Source: Massilia sp. Root418 (lineage in GTDB: Bacteria > Pseudomonadota > Gammaproteobacteria > Burkholderiales > Burkholderiaceae_D). Taken from it: DNA of 64,000 nt. Positions 17,969 to 27,306 of the stretch are shown piece by piece (position 1 is the first letter of the stretch; the number at the start of each line of letters is the position of its first letter). The notes under the pieces are model-generated. The model did not search any database. It was not told the origin of the DNA and was given only the letters and a program-made list of their open reading frames with translations. The position numbers and the translations under genes are program-made. The DNA is taken from contig NZ_LMEC01000011.1 in NCBI RefSeq assembly GCF_001425265.1, forward strand, positions 559,585 through 623,584, in the 5' to 3' direction.

Positions 17969-20223
17969 AACGATTCCGCATCCTCCCATCCCTCGTTGCC
18001 GTTGCGCTGTTCGCGGCACTGCCGCAGGCCGCGCTGTCGAGCGGCGGCGACGGCTACGGCAGCAACCGCTTCGCATCCGAATACCAGGTGGCCGCCGGCG
18101 TGTTGCCCCAGTTCGCGGGCGGCAACCTGGGCGTGCTGCCCGGGACCTACTGGCGCGTCTATCACTATCTGGCGTACCAGGCGTCCAAAGGCCGCGCGCT
18201 CACGCCGCAGCAGCTCGCGGCGCTGGAGCTGGACCGCTGGCACGTGGGCAAGGGCAGCGACTGGGACTACAGCTACGAGGCAGAGAAGAACGGCTCCGGC
18301 GCCTGGCTCCAGGCGCGCGCGGGGTACGCAAAACAGTGGGGCCTGGCGGACGTTAAGCTGGACGTGATGGGCGACGTGGACCACGCCAGCTACGTCAACT
18401 GCCATGCCGACGCGTTCAGGCAGGCCGCGCTGACGATGAAGGCGCGCGCGCAGCTCGGCGCGGGCGGCAAGGCGGACCAATGGCACAAGGCCTGGCTGCA
18501 GGGGCAGGACGCGGTATTCGCCAACTGCGCGGAACCGCCTTACCAGTACGGCTCCCCGCAGCCGAAGCGCGTGCCGCAGCTGCCGCCGCCCGTGCCGGCG
18601 AACGCGCCGGACTGGCTGAAGGCAGACCAGGCCTACCAGACCGCCGCCGCGCTGTTCTACGCGCGCAGTTTCGACGCGGCGCGCAAGCAGTTCCAGGCCG
18701 TGGCGCAGGATGCCAAGTCGCCATGGCGCACGCTGGGCGGTTACCTGGCCGCGCGCAGCCTGATACGCAGCGCCACCCTGGAGCAGGACGGCAAGGCGCC
18801 GGACCGCGACGCCAGGCTGGCGCTGGCGCGCAAGGAGCTGGAGGCGCTGGCGCCGTCTTATGCGCCGGCCAGGCAGATGATCTCGCTGGTGGACGCGCGC
18901 CTCGATCCGGTGGGCCGCATCGCCGTGCTGGCGCGCCGGCTGGACCAGGAGCCGTTCAATGCGGAGACGCCGCGCCTGCTGAGCGATTACCTGGTGTTGC
19001 TGGACAAGCAGCCGCGCAGCGCCATGGTGGCTGCGCAGGAGCCGCTCACGGCGTGGATAGGCAGCATGCAGGCCGAGGCGCCGCTGGACCTGGACGCGGA
19101 CCCGAACAGCGAGGACGTGCAGCGCGCGCGCCTGCAGGCGCTGGCCAAGCTGCGCCAGGACTGGCTCAAGCAGAAGGACGGCGGCGCGCTCTGGCTGGCG
19201 CCCCTGGTGACGCTGGCGCACGCCGGTGAATTGAGCGAGGCTGAGCGCAAGGCCGCCGCCGCGGTGCCGGCGGGCCATCCGCTGTACCTGACGGTGCAGT
19301 ACAACCTGGCGCGGCTGGCGGTGGCGGAGAAGCGCGCCGCGCAGGCCGACAAGGATATCGACCGCCTGATGGCCAGCCACGGCAAGGCCATGTCGGTGGC
19401 CACCGCCAACCGCTACCTGGCGCTGAAGATGCTGACGGCGCCCACGCTGGACGAGTTCCTGAAGGCGGCCCCGCGCAAGCCGGACATGGTGGAAGTCGGC
19501 GAGCCGATCGACAGCAAGCCGGCGCAAGCCGAGACGGACGAAGACTTCCGCCGCACCGTGTTCCGTTACCTGCCGCTGGGCGAACTGAAAACGCTGCTGG
19601 CCCATCCGCGCCTGCCTGCCGCGATGAAGGCGCCGCTGGAGGAAACCGTCATGGCGCGCGCGCTGATCCTGGGCGACGAGGCGACCGCGCTGGCGCTGCT
19701 GGACCGCGTGGCCGCCAGCCGCAAGACCACCGAACACCTGTACGCGCGCTACCGCAAGGCCGCCAGCGGCGCAGAACGCAAGCTGGCCGGCGCACTGATC
19801 CTGGTGAACACGCCGGAACTCAATCCCGCCGTCATCGACGGGCAAGGCCGCACGCGCTACTGGGGCTGCCGCAGCGAAGGGATAGAACCGGCCGATGCGC
19901 AGCCGGCGCAGCCGCCGCGCTACCTGGGCCCGGAGCAGCTGGCGCAGGCGGCCAGGGAGCAGCAGCAGCTGCTCAAGCTCCCGTTGCGCACGGAGTTCAT
20001 CGCGCCCACCTTGCTCTCATGGGCGAAGCAGAAGCCGAACGACGAGGAGGCGCCCAAGGCGCTGCATTTCTTCGTGGCGTCCACGCGCATGGAATGCCCT
20101 TACGGCACCGACAAGGAAGAGAAGGAGCAGCCGCGCGCGCAGTATTCGAAGGAAGCCTTCAACTTGCTGCACAAGCTGTACCCGAACAGCAAGTGGGCCA
20201 GGCAGACCAAGTACTTCTTCTAG
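17965..20223 (+). CDS. Large exported protein of unknown function, coupled to DUF3142 gene
   Basis: 752 residues with a signal peptide ending near ALPQAALSS. I do not recognise the family. The N-terminal part has VLPQFAGGNLGVLPGTYWRVYHYLAYQ-like sequence (GVLPGTYWRVYHYLAYQ) and a region with paired cysteines (VNCHADAF, FANCAEPP). From ~235 on it is helical and Ala-rich with patterns such as AALFYARSFDAARKQFQAVA, compatible with TPR or Sel1-like solenoid repeats. The start at 17965 overlaps the preceding gene by four bases; the frame upstream is a shadow. The final residues are TKYFF. Location after cleavage should be periplasm or cell surface. Confidence 0.7.
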   Translation: MKRFRILPSLVAVALFAALPQAALSSGGDGYGSNRFASEYQVAAGVLPQFAGGNLGVLPGTYWRVYHYLAYQASKGRALTPQQLAALELDRWHVGKGSDWDYSYEAEKNGSGAWLQARAGYAKQWGLADVKLDVMGDVDHASYVNCHADAFRQAALTMKARAQLGAGGKADQWHKAWLQGQDAVFANCAEPPYQYGSPQPKRVPQLPPPVPANAPDWLKADQAYQTAAALFYARSFDAARKQFQAVAQDAKSPWRTLGGYLAARSLIRSATLEQDGKAPDRDARLALARKELEALAPSYAPARQMISLVDARLDPVGRIAVLARRLDQEPFNAETPRLLSDYLVLLDKQPRSAMVAAQEPLTAWIGSMQAEAPLDLDADPNSEDVQRARLQALAKLRQDWLKQKDGGALWLAPLVTLAHAGELSEAERKAAAAVPAGHPLYLTVQYNLARLAVAEKRAAQADKDIDRLMASHGKAMSVATANRYLALKMLTAPTLDEFLKAAPRKPDMVEVGEPIDSKPAQAETDEDFRRTVFRYLPLGELKTLLAHPRLPAAMKAPLEETVMARALILGDEATALALLDRVAASRKTTEHLYARYRKAASGAERKLAGALILVNTPELNPAVIDGQGRTRYWGCRSEGIEPADAQPAQPPRYLGPEQLAQAAREQQQLLKLPLRTEFIAPTLLSWAKQKPNDEEAPKALHFFVASTRMECPYGTDKEEKEQPRAQYSKEAFNLLHKLYPNSKWARQTKYFF

Positions 20224-21125
20224 TCTTCCGCGCGCGGATGCAGGCTGGCCCAGAGGTGGGCCGCCGCCATGGTGCGGTGCGGCGCGTAGCGCTGGAGGAT
20301 TTGCTCGGTGCGCGGCATGTCCGGCTTGCTGTCTTCGCCGAGCAGGATTTGCAGCGCGGCGCGGATGGCCACGTCGCCGTGCAGCGAGCAGTCCGGGTAG
20401 CCGTAGCCGCGCAGCAGGCCGTAGTTGACGGTCCACGGGCCGATGCCTTTCACCGCCAGCAGCGCCTTGCCGATGTCCTCGATGCTGTTGGCGGGGCCGG
20501 GGACCAGATCGAGTTCGCCGCAGGCCACCAGTGCGGCGAAGCGCAGCAGGGTTTCCGCCTTGGCGCGCGAGAACTTGCGGCTGGTGAGGTCTTCCACCTG
20601 CAGGCGCGCGGCGCTGGCCGCGTCCGGGTAGCACCACAGGCCGCTGCTGTGCTGCGTGCCGGCCTGCAGGATGAAGGTGCGGCGCAGCGAGATGGCGAAG
20701 GGCAGGTTGATCTGCTGGCCGATGATGGCCCACGTGAGCGCTTCGAATACGGTGGCCGACTGCACGATGCGCAGGCCGGGCTGGCGGCGCGACAGCTCGC
20801 CCAGCAGCGCGTCGTTGGCGGCGAAGTCGAGGAAGGGTTGCGGATCGATGCGCAGCCCGAGCACGTTCAGCACGGCGTCGTCGGCTTGCGCGGCGATCGC
20901 GGACGGCAGGCCGCCGGCAGCGCCAGGCAGGTCGGCGTGCACGCTGTACTCGGCCGCGCCGGGGGACAAGGCGATATCGAGCACCAGCGGCACGCCATCC
21001 ATCACCACGCCCTTGCGCAGCCGCTCCGGGCTGATTTGTTCGGCCACGCTTTCCGCGTCGCGGCTGTGGAAGGCGAGCACGTCGTGCAGGCGGTAGCCCG
21101 GCGGCAGCGGAAGGCGGTGCGTCAT
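20220..21125 (-). CDS. DNA-3-methyladenine glycosylase, AlkA-like (HhH-GPD)
   Basis: A 301-residue base-excision repair enzyme expected to remove alkylated purines. An AlkA-type N-terminal domain (LPPGYRLHDVLAFHSRDAES) precedes the HhH-GPD domain: FEALTWAIIGQQINLPFA, the hairpin LLAVKGIGPWTVNYGLLRG and CSLHGDVAIR, where the Asp is the expected catalytic residue. There is no Ada-type methyl-transfer domain. The ATG overlaps the stop of the upstream EamA transporter gene (ATGA). Transport and repair have no obvious common task, so coupling may be only compactness. Confidence 0.88.
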   Translation of the reverse strand: MTHRLPLPPGYRLHDVLAFHSRDAESVAEQISPERLRKGVVMDGVPLVLDIALSPGAAEYSVHADLPGAAGGLPSAIAAQADDAVLNVLGLRIDPQPFLDFAANDALLGELSRRQPGLRIVQSATVFEALTWAIIGQQINLPFAISLRRTFILQAGTQHSSGLWCYPDAASAARLQVEDLTSRKFSRAKAETLLRFAALVACGELDLVPGPANSIEDIGKALLAVKGIGPWTVNYGLLRGYGYPDCSLHGDVAIRAALQILLGEDSKPDMPRTEQILQRYAPHRTMAAAHLWASLHPRAED

Positions 21126-22012
21126 GCGGAGGCGGACTTGCGCAGCCAGCTGAAGTTCGGCTTGAAGCCCGTCACCAGCGCGGTGCCGACGATGACGATG
21201 GCCGAGCCGGCGATGGTGTACCAGCCCACCACTTCGTTGAGGAACACGGTGCCGAGCAGGATGCCGAATAGGGGGCTGAGGAAGGTGACGGTCAGCGCCG
21301 AGGTCGGGCCGACGTCGCGTATCAGGCGGTAGTACAGCAGATAGGCCACGCCGCTGCACAGCACCCCCAGCGCGAGGGCGGCGCCCATGATGCCCACGGT
21401 GGGCTCGCCCGGCTGCGGGAAGAAGGCCAGCGACGGCAGCACCAGCAGCGAGGCGGCCCACATGCTGCCGTGCGCGTTGGCGAACGGCTCCACGGCCTTG
21501 GCCGACTTGGCGTAGGTGCTGGCGATACCGTAGTTGAAGGCGGCGAACAGCGCGGCGGCAATGGCGATGCCGGCGCCTTCGCGCGAGCTGGCGTGGTCGA
21601 AGCCGACCAGCAGCGCCACGCCGCCGGTGCCCATGACCAGGCCCAGCATGACGCGCGCGGACACCATCTGGCGCTGCCACACGGCGCCGATGACGGCGCC
21701 CCAGATCGGCGCGGTGGCGTTGAGCACCGCCATCACGGAGGCCGACAGGGTGCGCGCGGCGTAGGCGTACAGCAGGAAGGGCAGGGCGGAGTTGAAGAAG
21801 CCCAGGACCAGGTAGTGCTTCCAGTTCTGGCGCAGGTCCAGCGGCTTTTTCATCAGCAGCGCCACGGCCAGCAGGAACAGCGAAGCGAACACCACGCGGT
21901 ATTCGATCAGCACCGCCGGCCCCAGCACCGGTGCGGCGATGCGCATGAAGAGGAAGGAGCCGCCCCAGATGGCGGCAAGCAGGATAAGGCGCAACAGGTT
22001 GGCAGTGCTCAT
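21122..22012 (-). CDS. EamA/DMT-family transporter
   Basis: A 296-residue inner-membrane protein with ten hydrophobic helices in two EamA repeats. The first repeat includes LAAIWGGSFLFMRIAAPVLG, the second ends with GILLGTVFLNEVVGWYTIAG, both typical of drug/metabolite exporters such as RhtA and YddG relatives. The substrate is unknown; amino acid or metabolite export is common in this family. It is coupled to the downstream glycosylase gene. Confidence 0.9.
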   Translation of the reverse strand: MSTANLLRLILLAAIWGGSFLFMRIAAPVLGPAVLIEYRVVFASLFLLAVALLMKKPLDLRQNWKHYLVLGFFNSALPFLLYAYAARTLSASVMAVLNATAPIWGAVIGAVWQRQMVSARVMLGLVMGTGGVALLVGFDHASSREGAGIAIAAALFAAFNYGIASTYAKSAKAVEPFANAHGSMWAASLLVLPSLAFFPQPGEPTVGIMGAALALGVLCSGVAYLLYYRLIRDVGPTSALTVTFLSPLFGILLGTVFLNEVVGWYTIAGSAIVIVGTALVTGFKPNFSWLRKSASA

Positions 22013-22111
22013 GGAGGGCTCGGTCTAAAGGGTGGTCAGGCGGCGCCATTGTGCGGCCGGCGCCGGGTAGGCACCAGCCGGTTCTTGCTGTTGAATTCGT
22101 TCAGGTGCTGC

Positions 22112-23134
22112 TCAGGTCACCACGCAGGCGTTGGGCGCATCCTGCAAGGACGGCGCTTCCGGCGAGGCGGCATGCTTGACCTGCAGCGCGGCCGGCACGC
22201 CATTCTTCACCGCCGTCATTTCGGCCAGGATGGAGATGGCGATTTCGGCCGGAGTCTTGCTGCCGATGTACAGGCCGATGGGGCCGTGCAGCTTGTCCAG
22301 CTGCGCTTCGCTCACGTCGAACTGCACCAGGCGCTCGCGGCGTTTGGCGTTGTTCACGCGCGAGCCGATGGCGCCGACGTAGAAGGCGTCCGACTTGAGC
22401 GCTTCCATCAGCGCCAGGTCGTCCAGCTTGGGATCGTGGGTCAGCGCCACCACCGCGCTGCGGTGGTCCAGGCGCATCTCCAGCACCAGGTCGTCCGGCA
22501 TGGCGTGCACCAGCTGCACGCCGTCCACCTGCCAGCCGGCGCGGTATTCTTCGCGCGGGTCGCACACGGTGACGTGGTAGTCCATGGCGGTGGCAATTTG
22601 CGCCAGGAAGCGCGACAGCTGGCCGGCGCCGATGATGAGCAGGCGCCAGCGCGGCCCGTGCTGGGTGACCAGTTCGCCGCCGCGCAGCTCCAGTACATTG
22701 CCGGCGGCGGTGTGCGCCAGGTCGACCGCGCCGGTGGCCAGGTTGAGGCGCCGCTGCACCAGTTGGCGCTGTTCCAGCATGTCCAGCAGTTCGGCGATGC
22801 GGCTGTGCGCGCCCAGCGGCTCGATGGCCAGCTCGATGGTGCCGCCGCAGGGCAGGCCGAAGCGGTGCGCCTCGTCGGCGGTGATGCCGTAGCTGACCAC
22901 TTCGGGCGCGCTGCGCGTGATGCCGTGCTCGCGCACGCGCGCAATCAGGTCGTCTTCGATGCAGCCGCCCGAGACCGAGCCGACCACGCGGCCGTCGTCG
23001 CAAATGGCGAGCGTGGCGCCGATCGGGCGCGGGCTGGAGCCCCAGGTCTTGATGACGGTGACCAGCTCCGCGCGGTGGCCGGCGGCCACCCAGGCGGCGC
23101 TGGTTTTGAGTACTTCGAGGTCTATGCTGTCCAT
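22112..23134 (-). CDS. XdhC/CoxI family protein
   Basis: A 340-residue protein with the XdhC_CoxI domain at the N-terminus (GSSPRPIGATLAICDDGRVV and GSVSGGCIEDDLI) and a Rossmann-like XdhC_C domain (LLIIGAGQLSRFLAQIA, then HDPKLDDLALMEAL and FYVGAIGSRVNNAKRRERL). XdhC proteins bind molybdenum cofactor, help sulfurate it and insert it into xanthine dehydrogenase-type enzymes. No xdhA/xdhB or coxL lies beside it, so the client enzyme is encoded elsewhere. The moaA and mobA-moeA genes at 54.9-57.9 kb in this window make the cofactor. Confidence 0.92.
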   Translation of the reverse strand: MDSIDLEVLKTSAAWVAAGHRAELVTVIKTWGSSPRPIGATLAICDDGRVVGSVSGGCIEDDLIARVREHGITRSAPEVVSYGITADEAHRFGLPCGGTIELAIEPLGAHSRIAELLDMLEQRQLVQRRLNLATGAVDLAHTAAGNVLELRGGELVTQHGPRWRLLIIGAGQLSRFLAQIATAMDYHVTVCDPREEYRAGWQVDGVQLVHAMPDDLVLEMRLDHRSAVVALTHDPKLDDLALMEALKSDAFYVGAIGSRVNNAKRRERLVQFDVSEAQLDKLHGPIGLYIGSKTPAEIAISILAEMTAVKNGVPAALQVKHAASPEAPSLQDAPNACVVT

Positions 23135-23159
23135 GGCGACACTATACTATGCCAGCGAC

Positions 23160-23329
23160 AAGGCCGCTTATCGCCTCGCCGCGCAGCGCTTAGCCGGGCT
23201 TGCGGCACCAGGCCGGCGCCCATCAGGGCCAGGCCGGCAGGTTCCGGTACACGCACCGCCGGCGGGGTCACCTGGCCGTTTGCATCCATGAAAGTCTGGT
23301 TCTGGAACGCGATATTCGAGTAGTAACAG
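23160..23329 (-). pseudogene. Relic of a PEP-CTERM protein C-terminus
   Basis: On the minus strand the residues QTFMDANGQVTPPAVRVPEP are followed by AGLALMGAGLVPQARLSAAR, then RG. VPEP at 23239-23250, a hydrophobic stretch and an Arg-rich end are the order of a PEP-CTERM sorting signal, but the membrane helix is about ten residues too short and interrupted by PQ, and no protein body remains upstream because the frame runs into the next gene. It therefore looks like the decayed tail of an exosortase substrate left in the 195-bp gap. Confidence 0.55.
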
Positions 23330-23764
23330 TTAGCGCAGCTTGCGGCGGCAAACATAGTTGAGCGCCGTTTCGGTGTGGCTGCCCGCTGCGGGCTGCTCGG
23401 GGTCGTACTGCTCGTACTTGAAATTGCCCACCGCCTCGCCGCGCGCCAGGGTGGCGGGGTAGTAGGTCTGCGCCAGCAGCGTGACGCTGCGGTCCTTGCA
23501 GGCGTACAGGTACTGGGCTTTGAGCGAGCGGTAGGTCTTGCCGTCGGGGGAGGTTTGCGGCTTGCTGAAGGAAACCAGGGTCCAGGCCTTGCGGGCGTCT
23601 TCCGGGCCGCCGTCCGCGCTGTCCACCCTGGCCACGCTGGCCTTGTCGACGTACAGCGTGGCGCTGGCGTCGCCGGACAGCTTGCTCCAGTTGGCGCCGG
23701 TCGCCGCGTGGGCCGGGCCGGGCAGGAGCAGCGCCGCCAGCAGCGGCAGGGCGGCGCGCCGCAT
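23330..23764 (-). CDS. Small exported protein of surface-adhesin-E type
   Basis: 144 residues with a signal peptide (MRRAALPLLAALLLPGPAHA). The mature part, with LYVDKASVARVDSADGGPED, WTLVSFSKPQTSPDGKTYRS and YLYACKDRSVTLLAQTYYP, resembles the short beta-rich domain known as surface-adhesin protein E in many betaproteobacteria, whose function is not established. Two cysteines (YACKD, NYVCRRK) may form a disulfide. The start overlaps the stop of the M48-like lipoprotein by one base (TGATG), so both are probably exported together. Confidence 0.65.
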   Translation of the reverse strand: MRRAALPLLAALLLPGPAHAATGANWSKLSGDASATLYVDKASVARVDSADGGPEDARKAWTLVSFSKPQTSPDGKTYRSLKAQYLYACKDRSVTLLAQTYYPATLARGEAVGNFKYEQYDPEQPAAGSHTETALNYVCRRKLR

Positions 23765-24945
23765 CACGGCACCAGCGGCTTCTTCGCCACCAGCTTGGCC
23801 TTGATCTCGGCCACGCCCTTGTCGATGGCGGCAAAACGGGCGCTGGTGGCGGGATGCAGGGCGGTATAGCCGTTCAGCACCGACGCCGGATACTGCGACG
23901 ACAGGCGCTGCCAGAACGGCTTGACGCGGTCGATGTTGTAGCCGGCGCGCGCCAGCATGTACAGCGCCAGGTTGTCGGCGGCCGTGTCCATGTCCTGCGG
24001 CACCGGCTTGATGCCGCCGCTGCCGATCAGCAGCGACAGGTCCGGCTTGGTGCGCACCAGGTTGTCTATCATGCTGCCGACGGCGGCCGAATTGCGCATG
24101 GCGCCGGCGTGGCCCAGCACATTGTGCGCGATGTCCTTGGCCAGCACGTAGGCGATGGCTTCGTCGCTCTGGGCAAAGTTCATCATGCCGCGCGTGATCA
24201 GCACGCGCTGCCCGTCGGCGTAGGAATTGATGTTGTCGGCGTTGCCCAGCTGGACGCGGATGGCGCAGGCGCGCGTGACGGGCACCTTGAGCGTCTGGTT
24301 GTTGCCGTTGCGGGCAATGGTCATGTCCAGCGCGGCCTGCTTGCCCACCAGCGGGCCGAGTACCTCGGCCGCTTGCGACTCGGCGTCCGGGCCGCCCGGC
24401 AGGGACTTGCCCTCCACCGATACCAAGCCGTCGCCCTTGCGCAGGCCGGCGCGCGCGGCGCCGCTGCCGGCCAGCACCGAGCTGACCTGCAGGCGCTCGC
24501 CGTAGCCCAGCACGGTGCGCGCGGCCTCGGAGAATTCGCCCGGATAGGAATAGCGGTTCTGCGCGGTGAAGCCGAGCAGGTTGCGGGCCATGCTCTTGCA
24601 CAGGTCCGCATTGTTGATCAGCAGCGGGGCGGACACGCGGGACAGGCGGTCCTGCAGGTTCACCATGATGCGCAGCGCGTCCTGCGCGGCCGCCATTTTG
24701 GCGCTCAGCACCGGCTGCTGCGGTTCGGCGGGCACCGGCACGGCGGGGCCGGGCTGCGGGGTGGTGGCCTGCGGCGCAAAGGTCGAGCAGGCCGATAGCA
24801 GCACGGCCGACAGCATTGCCGCCGCGGTTGCCAGCGTCCTGCCCGCAGCGGCGCCGGTCCGCGCCGCTGTCGCGCTTACCTCCGCTGCCGTCTTTGCCCC
24901 TGTCTTTGCCCCTGCCCCTGCCAATGCGTGCGCCTTGCCTGTCAT
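23764..24945 (-). CDS. Lipoprotein with PDZ and degenerate M48 protease domain
   Basis: 393 residues. A lipobox VLLSAC places the lipidated Cys at 53, after an unusually long n-region with AGAKTGAKTAAE. A PDZ-like segment (about 155-225, SGAARAGLRKGDGLVSVEGK) precedes an M48-like domain. The zinc motif HExxH is replaced by KDIAH (270-274), and the third-ligand position before AD carries Asp (DTAAD, 320-324) instead of Glu, while the surrounding fold residues (SDEAIAYVLA, YMLARAGYN) are retained. It is therefore probably inactive as a metalloprotease and may act as a chaperone or scaffold. I start it at 24945, with GAGGAAA upstream; dut ends ten bases before. Confidence 0.8.
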   Translation of the reverse strand: MTGKAHALAGAGAKTGAKTAAEVSATAARTGAAAGRTLATAAAMLSAVLLSACSTFAPQATTPQPGPAVPVPAEPQQPVLSAKMAAAQDALRIMVNLQDRLSRVSAPLLINNADLCKSMARNLLGFTAQNRYSYPGEFSEAARTVLGYGERLQVSSVLAGSGAARAGLRKGDGLVSVEGKSLPGGPDAESQAAEVLGPLVGKQAALDMTIARNGNNQTLKVPVTRACAIRVQLGNADNINSYADGQRVLITRGMMNFAQSDEAIAYVLAKDIAHNVLGHAGAMRNSAAVGSMIDNLVRTKPDLSLLIGSGGIKPVPQDMDTAADNLALYMLARAGYNIDRVKPFWQRLSSQYPASVLNGYTALHPATSARFAAIDKGVAEIKAKLVAKKPLVP

Positions 24946-24955
24946 GCAATTTTCC

Positions 24956-25405
24956 TCAGTGTTTGCCGGTGCTGCCGAAGCCGCCTTCACCGCGTTCGCT
25001 GCTGTCGAATTCTTCCACCACGTTGAATTCCACCTGCAGCACTGGCACGATAATCAGTTGCGCCAGGCGTTCCATCGGGTTCAGCGTAAACGTGTTTTGA
25101 CCCCGGTTCCAGGTCGATACCATCAGCTGGCCCTGGTAGTCGGAGTCGATCAAGCCTACCAGATTCCCGAGCACAATGCCGTTCTTGTGGCCCAAGCCGC
25201 TGCGCGGCAGGATCATGGCGGCATAGCCGGGATCGGCGATGTGGATGGCCAGGCCAGTGGGCACCAGCACGGTCTCTCCGGGCGCGATGACGATGGGCGC
25301 GTCGATGCAGGCGCGCAGGTCCAGGCCGGCGCTGCCGGGGGTGGCGTGGGCCGGCAGTAGGTCCTTCATGCGCGGGTCGAGGATTTTGACGTCGATTTTT
25401 TTCAT
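24956..25405 (-). CDS. dut: dUTP diphosphatase
   Basis: A 149-residue trimeric dUTPase that hydrolyses dUTP to dUMP and pyrophosphate, keeping uracil out of DNA and feeding thymidylate synthesis. All five motifs are present, including [26 protein letters not shown] with the catalytic Asp in GLID, and the C-terminal [11 protein letters not shown] arm that closes over the substrate. It follows coaBC by five bases, the usual order coaBC-dut of proteobacteria. Confidence 0.97.
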   Translation of the reverse strand: MKKIDVKILDPRMKDLLPAHATPGSAGLDLRACIDAPIVIAPGETVLVPTGLAIHIADPGYAAMILPRSGLGHKNGIVLGNLVGLIDSDYQGQLMVSTWNRGQNTFTLNPMERLAQLIIVPVLQVEFNVVEEFDSSERGEGGFGSTGKH

Positions 25406-25410
25406 TGCGG

Positions 25411-26631
25411 TCACTGAAATAGGGAGTGCTTGTCGATGCGTTTGGAGATTTCGGAAATCAGCTGGCGCGCCAAGGTGAGCTTGTCGGCGCGCGGCAGGAT
25501 GGTGTGGCCGTTTTCGTCGAACAGGATGATGGTGTTGTCGTCCTGGCCGAAAGTCTGGTGGCCGATATTCCCGACCAGCAGGGGGATGCCTTTCTTCTCG
25601 CGCTTGGCCGCGCCGTATTCGAGCAGGTTCTCCGATTCGGCGGCGAAGCCCACGCAGTAAGGATAGCCTGCCAGGTTGGTGCGGGTGGCCACGGTGGCCA
25701 GGATGTCCGGGTTCTGCTCGAACTTCAGGTCCGGCACGGTGCCGTCGCCGGTCTTCTTCATCTTTTGCGTGCTGGGGTTGGCCACGCGCCAGTCGGCCAC
25801 GGCCGCCACCGAGATGAACACGTGCTGGCCGTGCACGGCCGACAGCACTTCGTCGTGCATCTGCAAGGCGCTTTGCACGTTGATGCGCTGCACGCCGAAC
25901 GGCGTGGGCAGCGCGGTGGGGCCGGAGACCAGCACCACCTCGGCGCCCGCTTCGCGCGCGGCGCGCGCCACGGCGTAGCCCATCTTGCCCGAGGACAGGT
26001 TGGTGATGCCGCGCACCGGGTCGATGGCCTCGAAGGTGGGGCCGGCGGTGATCAGGATGCGCTTGCCCGCCAGGACCTTGGGCTGGAAGGCGGCGACCAG
26101 TTCGGCCAGCAGCTGCTCGGCTTCGAGCATGCGGCCCAGGCCCACTTCGCCGCAGGCCTGTTCGCCGGCGGCCGGGCCGAAGACCTGCACGCCGTCGTCC
26201 CTGATCTGCTGCACGTTGCGCTGGGTGGCCGGGTTCTGCCACATTTCCACGTTCATGGCCGGCGCCACCAGCAGCGGCACGCTGCGCGGGCGGGCCAGGC
26301 ACATGGTGGAAAGCAGGTCGTCGCACACGCCGTGCGCCAGCTTGTAGATAAAGTCCGCCGAGCAGGGCGCGATCAGGATCGCGTCGGCGTTGCGGGTCAC
26401 GTCGATGTGGGCCATGTTGTTGTCCACGCGCGGGTCCCACTGGCTGGTGTAGACCGGCTTGCCGGACAGCGCCTGCATGGTGACCGCCGTGATGAAGTGG
26501 GTGGCCGCGTCGGTCATCACCACCTGCACGGAGGCGCCTTCGCGCGTGAGCGCGCGGCACAGTTCCGCCGCCTTGTAGCAGGCCACGCCGCCGGACAGGC
26601 CCAGCACGATTTTTTTGCCGCTCAGTTCCAT
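25411..26631 (-). CDS. coaBC: Bifunctional phosphopantothenoylcysteine decarboxylase/synthetase CoaBC
   Basis: A 406-residue enzyme for two consecutive steps of coenzyme A synthesis. The N-terminal FMN decarboxylase (CoaC) starts with [19 protein letters not shown] and contains [18 protein letters not shown]. The C-terminal CTP-dependent ligase (CoaB) carries [20 protein letters not shown] followed by LSSGKMGYA, and the Lys of [23 protein letters not shown] end ([17 protein letters not shown]). It lies between lspA and dut in a core-gene run. Confidence 0.96.
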   Translation of the reverse strand: MELSGKKIVLGLSGGVACYKAAELCRALTREGASVQVVMTDAATHFITAVTMQALSGKPVYTSQWDPRVDNNMAHIDVTRNADAILIAPCSADFIYKLAHGVCDDLLSTMCLARPRSVPLLVAPAMNVEMWQNPATQRNVQQIRDDGVQVFGPAAGEQACGEVGLGRMLEAEQLLAELVAAFQPKVLAGKRILITAGPTFEAIDPVRGITNLSSGKMGYAVARAAREAGAEVVLVSGPTALPTPFGVQRINVQSALQMHDEVLSAVHGQHVFISVAAVADWRVANPSTQKMKKTGDGTVPDLKFEQNPDILATVATRTNLAGYPYCVGFAAESENLLEYGAAKREKKGIPLLVGNIGHQTFGQDDNTIILFDENGHTILPRADKLTLARQLISEISKRIDKHSLFQ

Positions 26632-26646
26632 GACTGCTCCTGCTCG

Positions 26647-27156
26647 TTACTTGTTGACTCTGCGCAGCTCATCGAGGATGAACAGCGCGGCGCCGACGCA
26701 GATGGCCGAGTCGGCGATATTGAAGGCCGGGAAGTGGCCCAGGCCCTTCCAGTGGAAGTCCAGGAAGTCCACCACGTGGCCGTACAGGACGCGGTCGATC
26801 ACGTTGCCGATGGCGCCGCCCAGTATCAGTGCCAGGGCCCAGCAGAACATGCGCTGGCCGGCGTGCTTTTTCAAGAGATAGATGATGAACAGCGCGGCGG
26901 CGATGCCGATGCCGGTGAAGAAGTAGCGCTGCCAGCCGCTCTCGTTGGACAGGAAGTTGAACGCTGCGCCTTTGTTATAGGCCAGCACCAGGTTGAAGAA
27001 GGGTGTGATCACCACTTCCTCGCCCCAGCGGAAGGTCTTGTTGACCGTGATCTTGGTGATCTGGTCGAGCAGCAGCACGATGAAGGCAATGCCCAGCCAT
27101 GGCGTCAGGCCGCCGGAGGAGGACTTGGAGGAGAAGCTTTTTGGTTTGGATGCCAT
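26647..27156 (-). CDS. lspA: Lipoprotein signal peptidase (SPase II)
   Basis: A 169-residue inner-membrane aspartic peptidase that removes signal peptides from lipidated prolipoproteins. Four membrane helices are predicted. Both catalytic aspartates are in the expected motifs, [19 protein letters not shown] and [12 protein letters not shown], and NKGAAFNFL matches the family's substrate-binding N-x-GAAF. It has a ~20-residue Ser/Lys-rich N-terminal tail. Located after ileS as in most proteobacteria, though a 150-bp palindromic repeat separates the two here. Confidence 0.97.
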   Translation of the reverse strand: MASKPKSFSSKSSSGGLTPWLGIAFIVLLLDQITKITVNKTFRWGEEVVITPFFNLVLAYNKGAAFNFLSNESGWQRYFFTGIGIAAALFIIYLLKKHAGQRMFCWALALILGGAIGNVIDRVLYGHVVDFLDFHWKGLGHFPAFNIADSAICVGAALFILDELRRVNK

Positions 27157-27179
27157 GTTTGGTCTTGTCGGTTGGCCTT

Positions 27180-27296
27180 GGCGGGTCAGGCGCGTCGTGT
27201 AACAGGGCTGCGCCGCTAACCCGCCCTACGGTGTCTCTGTGACGTCGCTGGTTTTCGTAGGGCGGGTTAGCGCAGCAAAGCTGCGCGTAACCCGCC
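27180..27296. repeat. GGCGGGTTA-type intergenic palindromic repeat, copy B
   Basis: Fills the 150-bp gap between ileS and lspA. CGCCGCTAACCCGCCCTACG faces CGTAGGGCGGGTTAGCG, with a further GCAGC-AAA-GCTGC hairpin and a final CGTAACCCGCC. Unlike copies A, C and D, it sits between two genes of the same strand, so it could attenuate or stabilise the ileS-lspA transcript. Confidence 0.8.
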
Positions 27297-27306
27297 GCAC
27301 CGGAGT

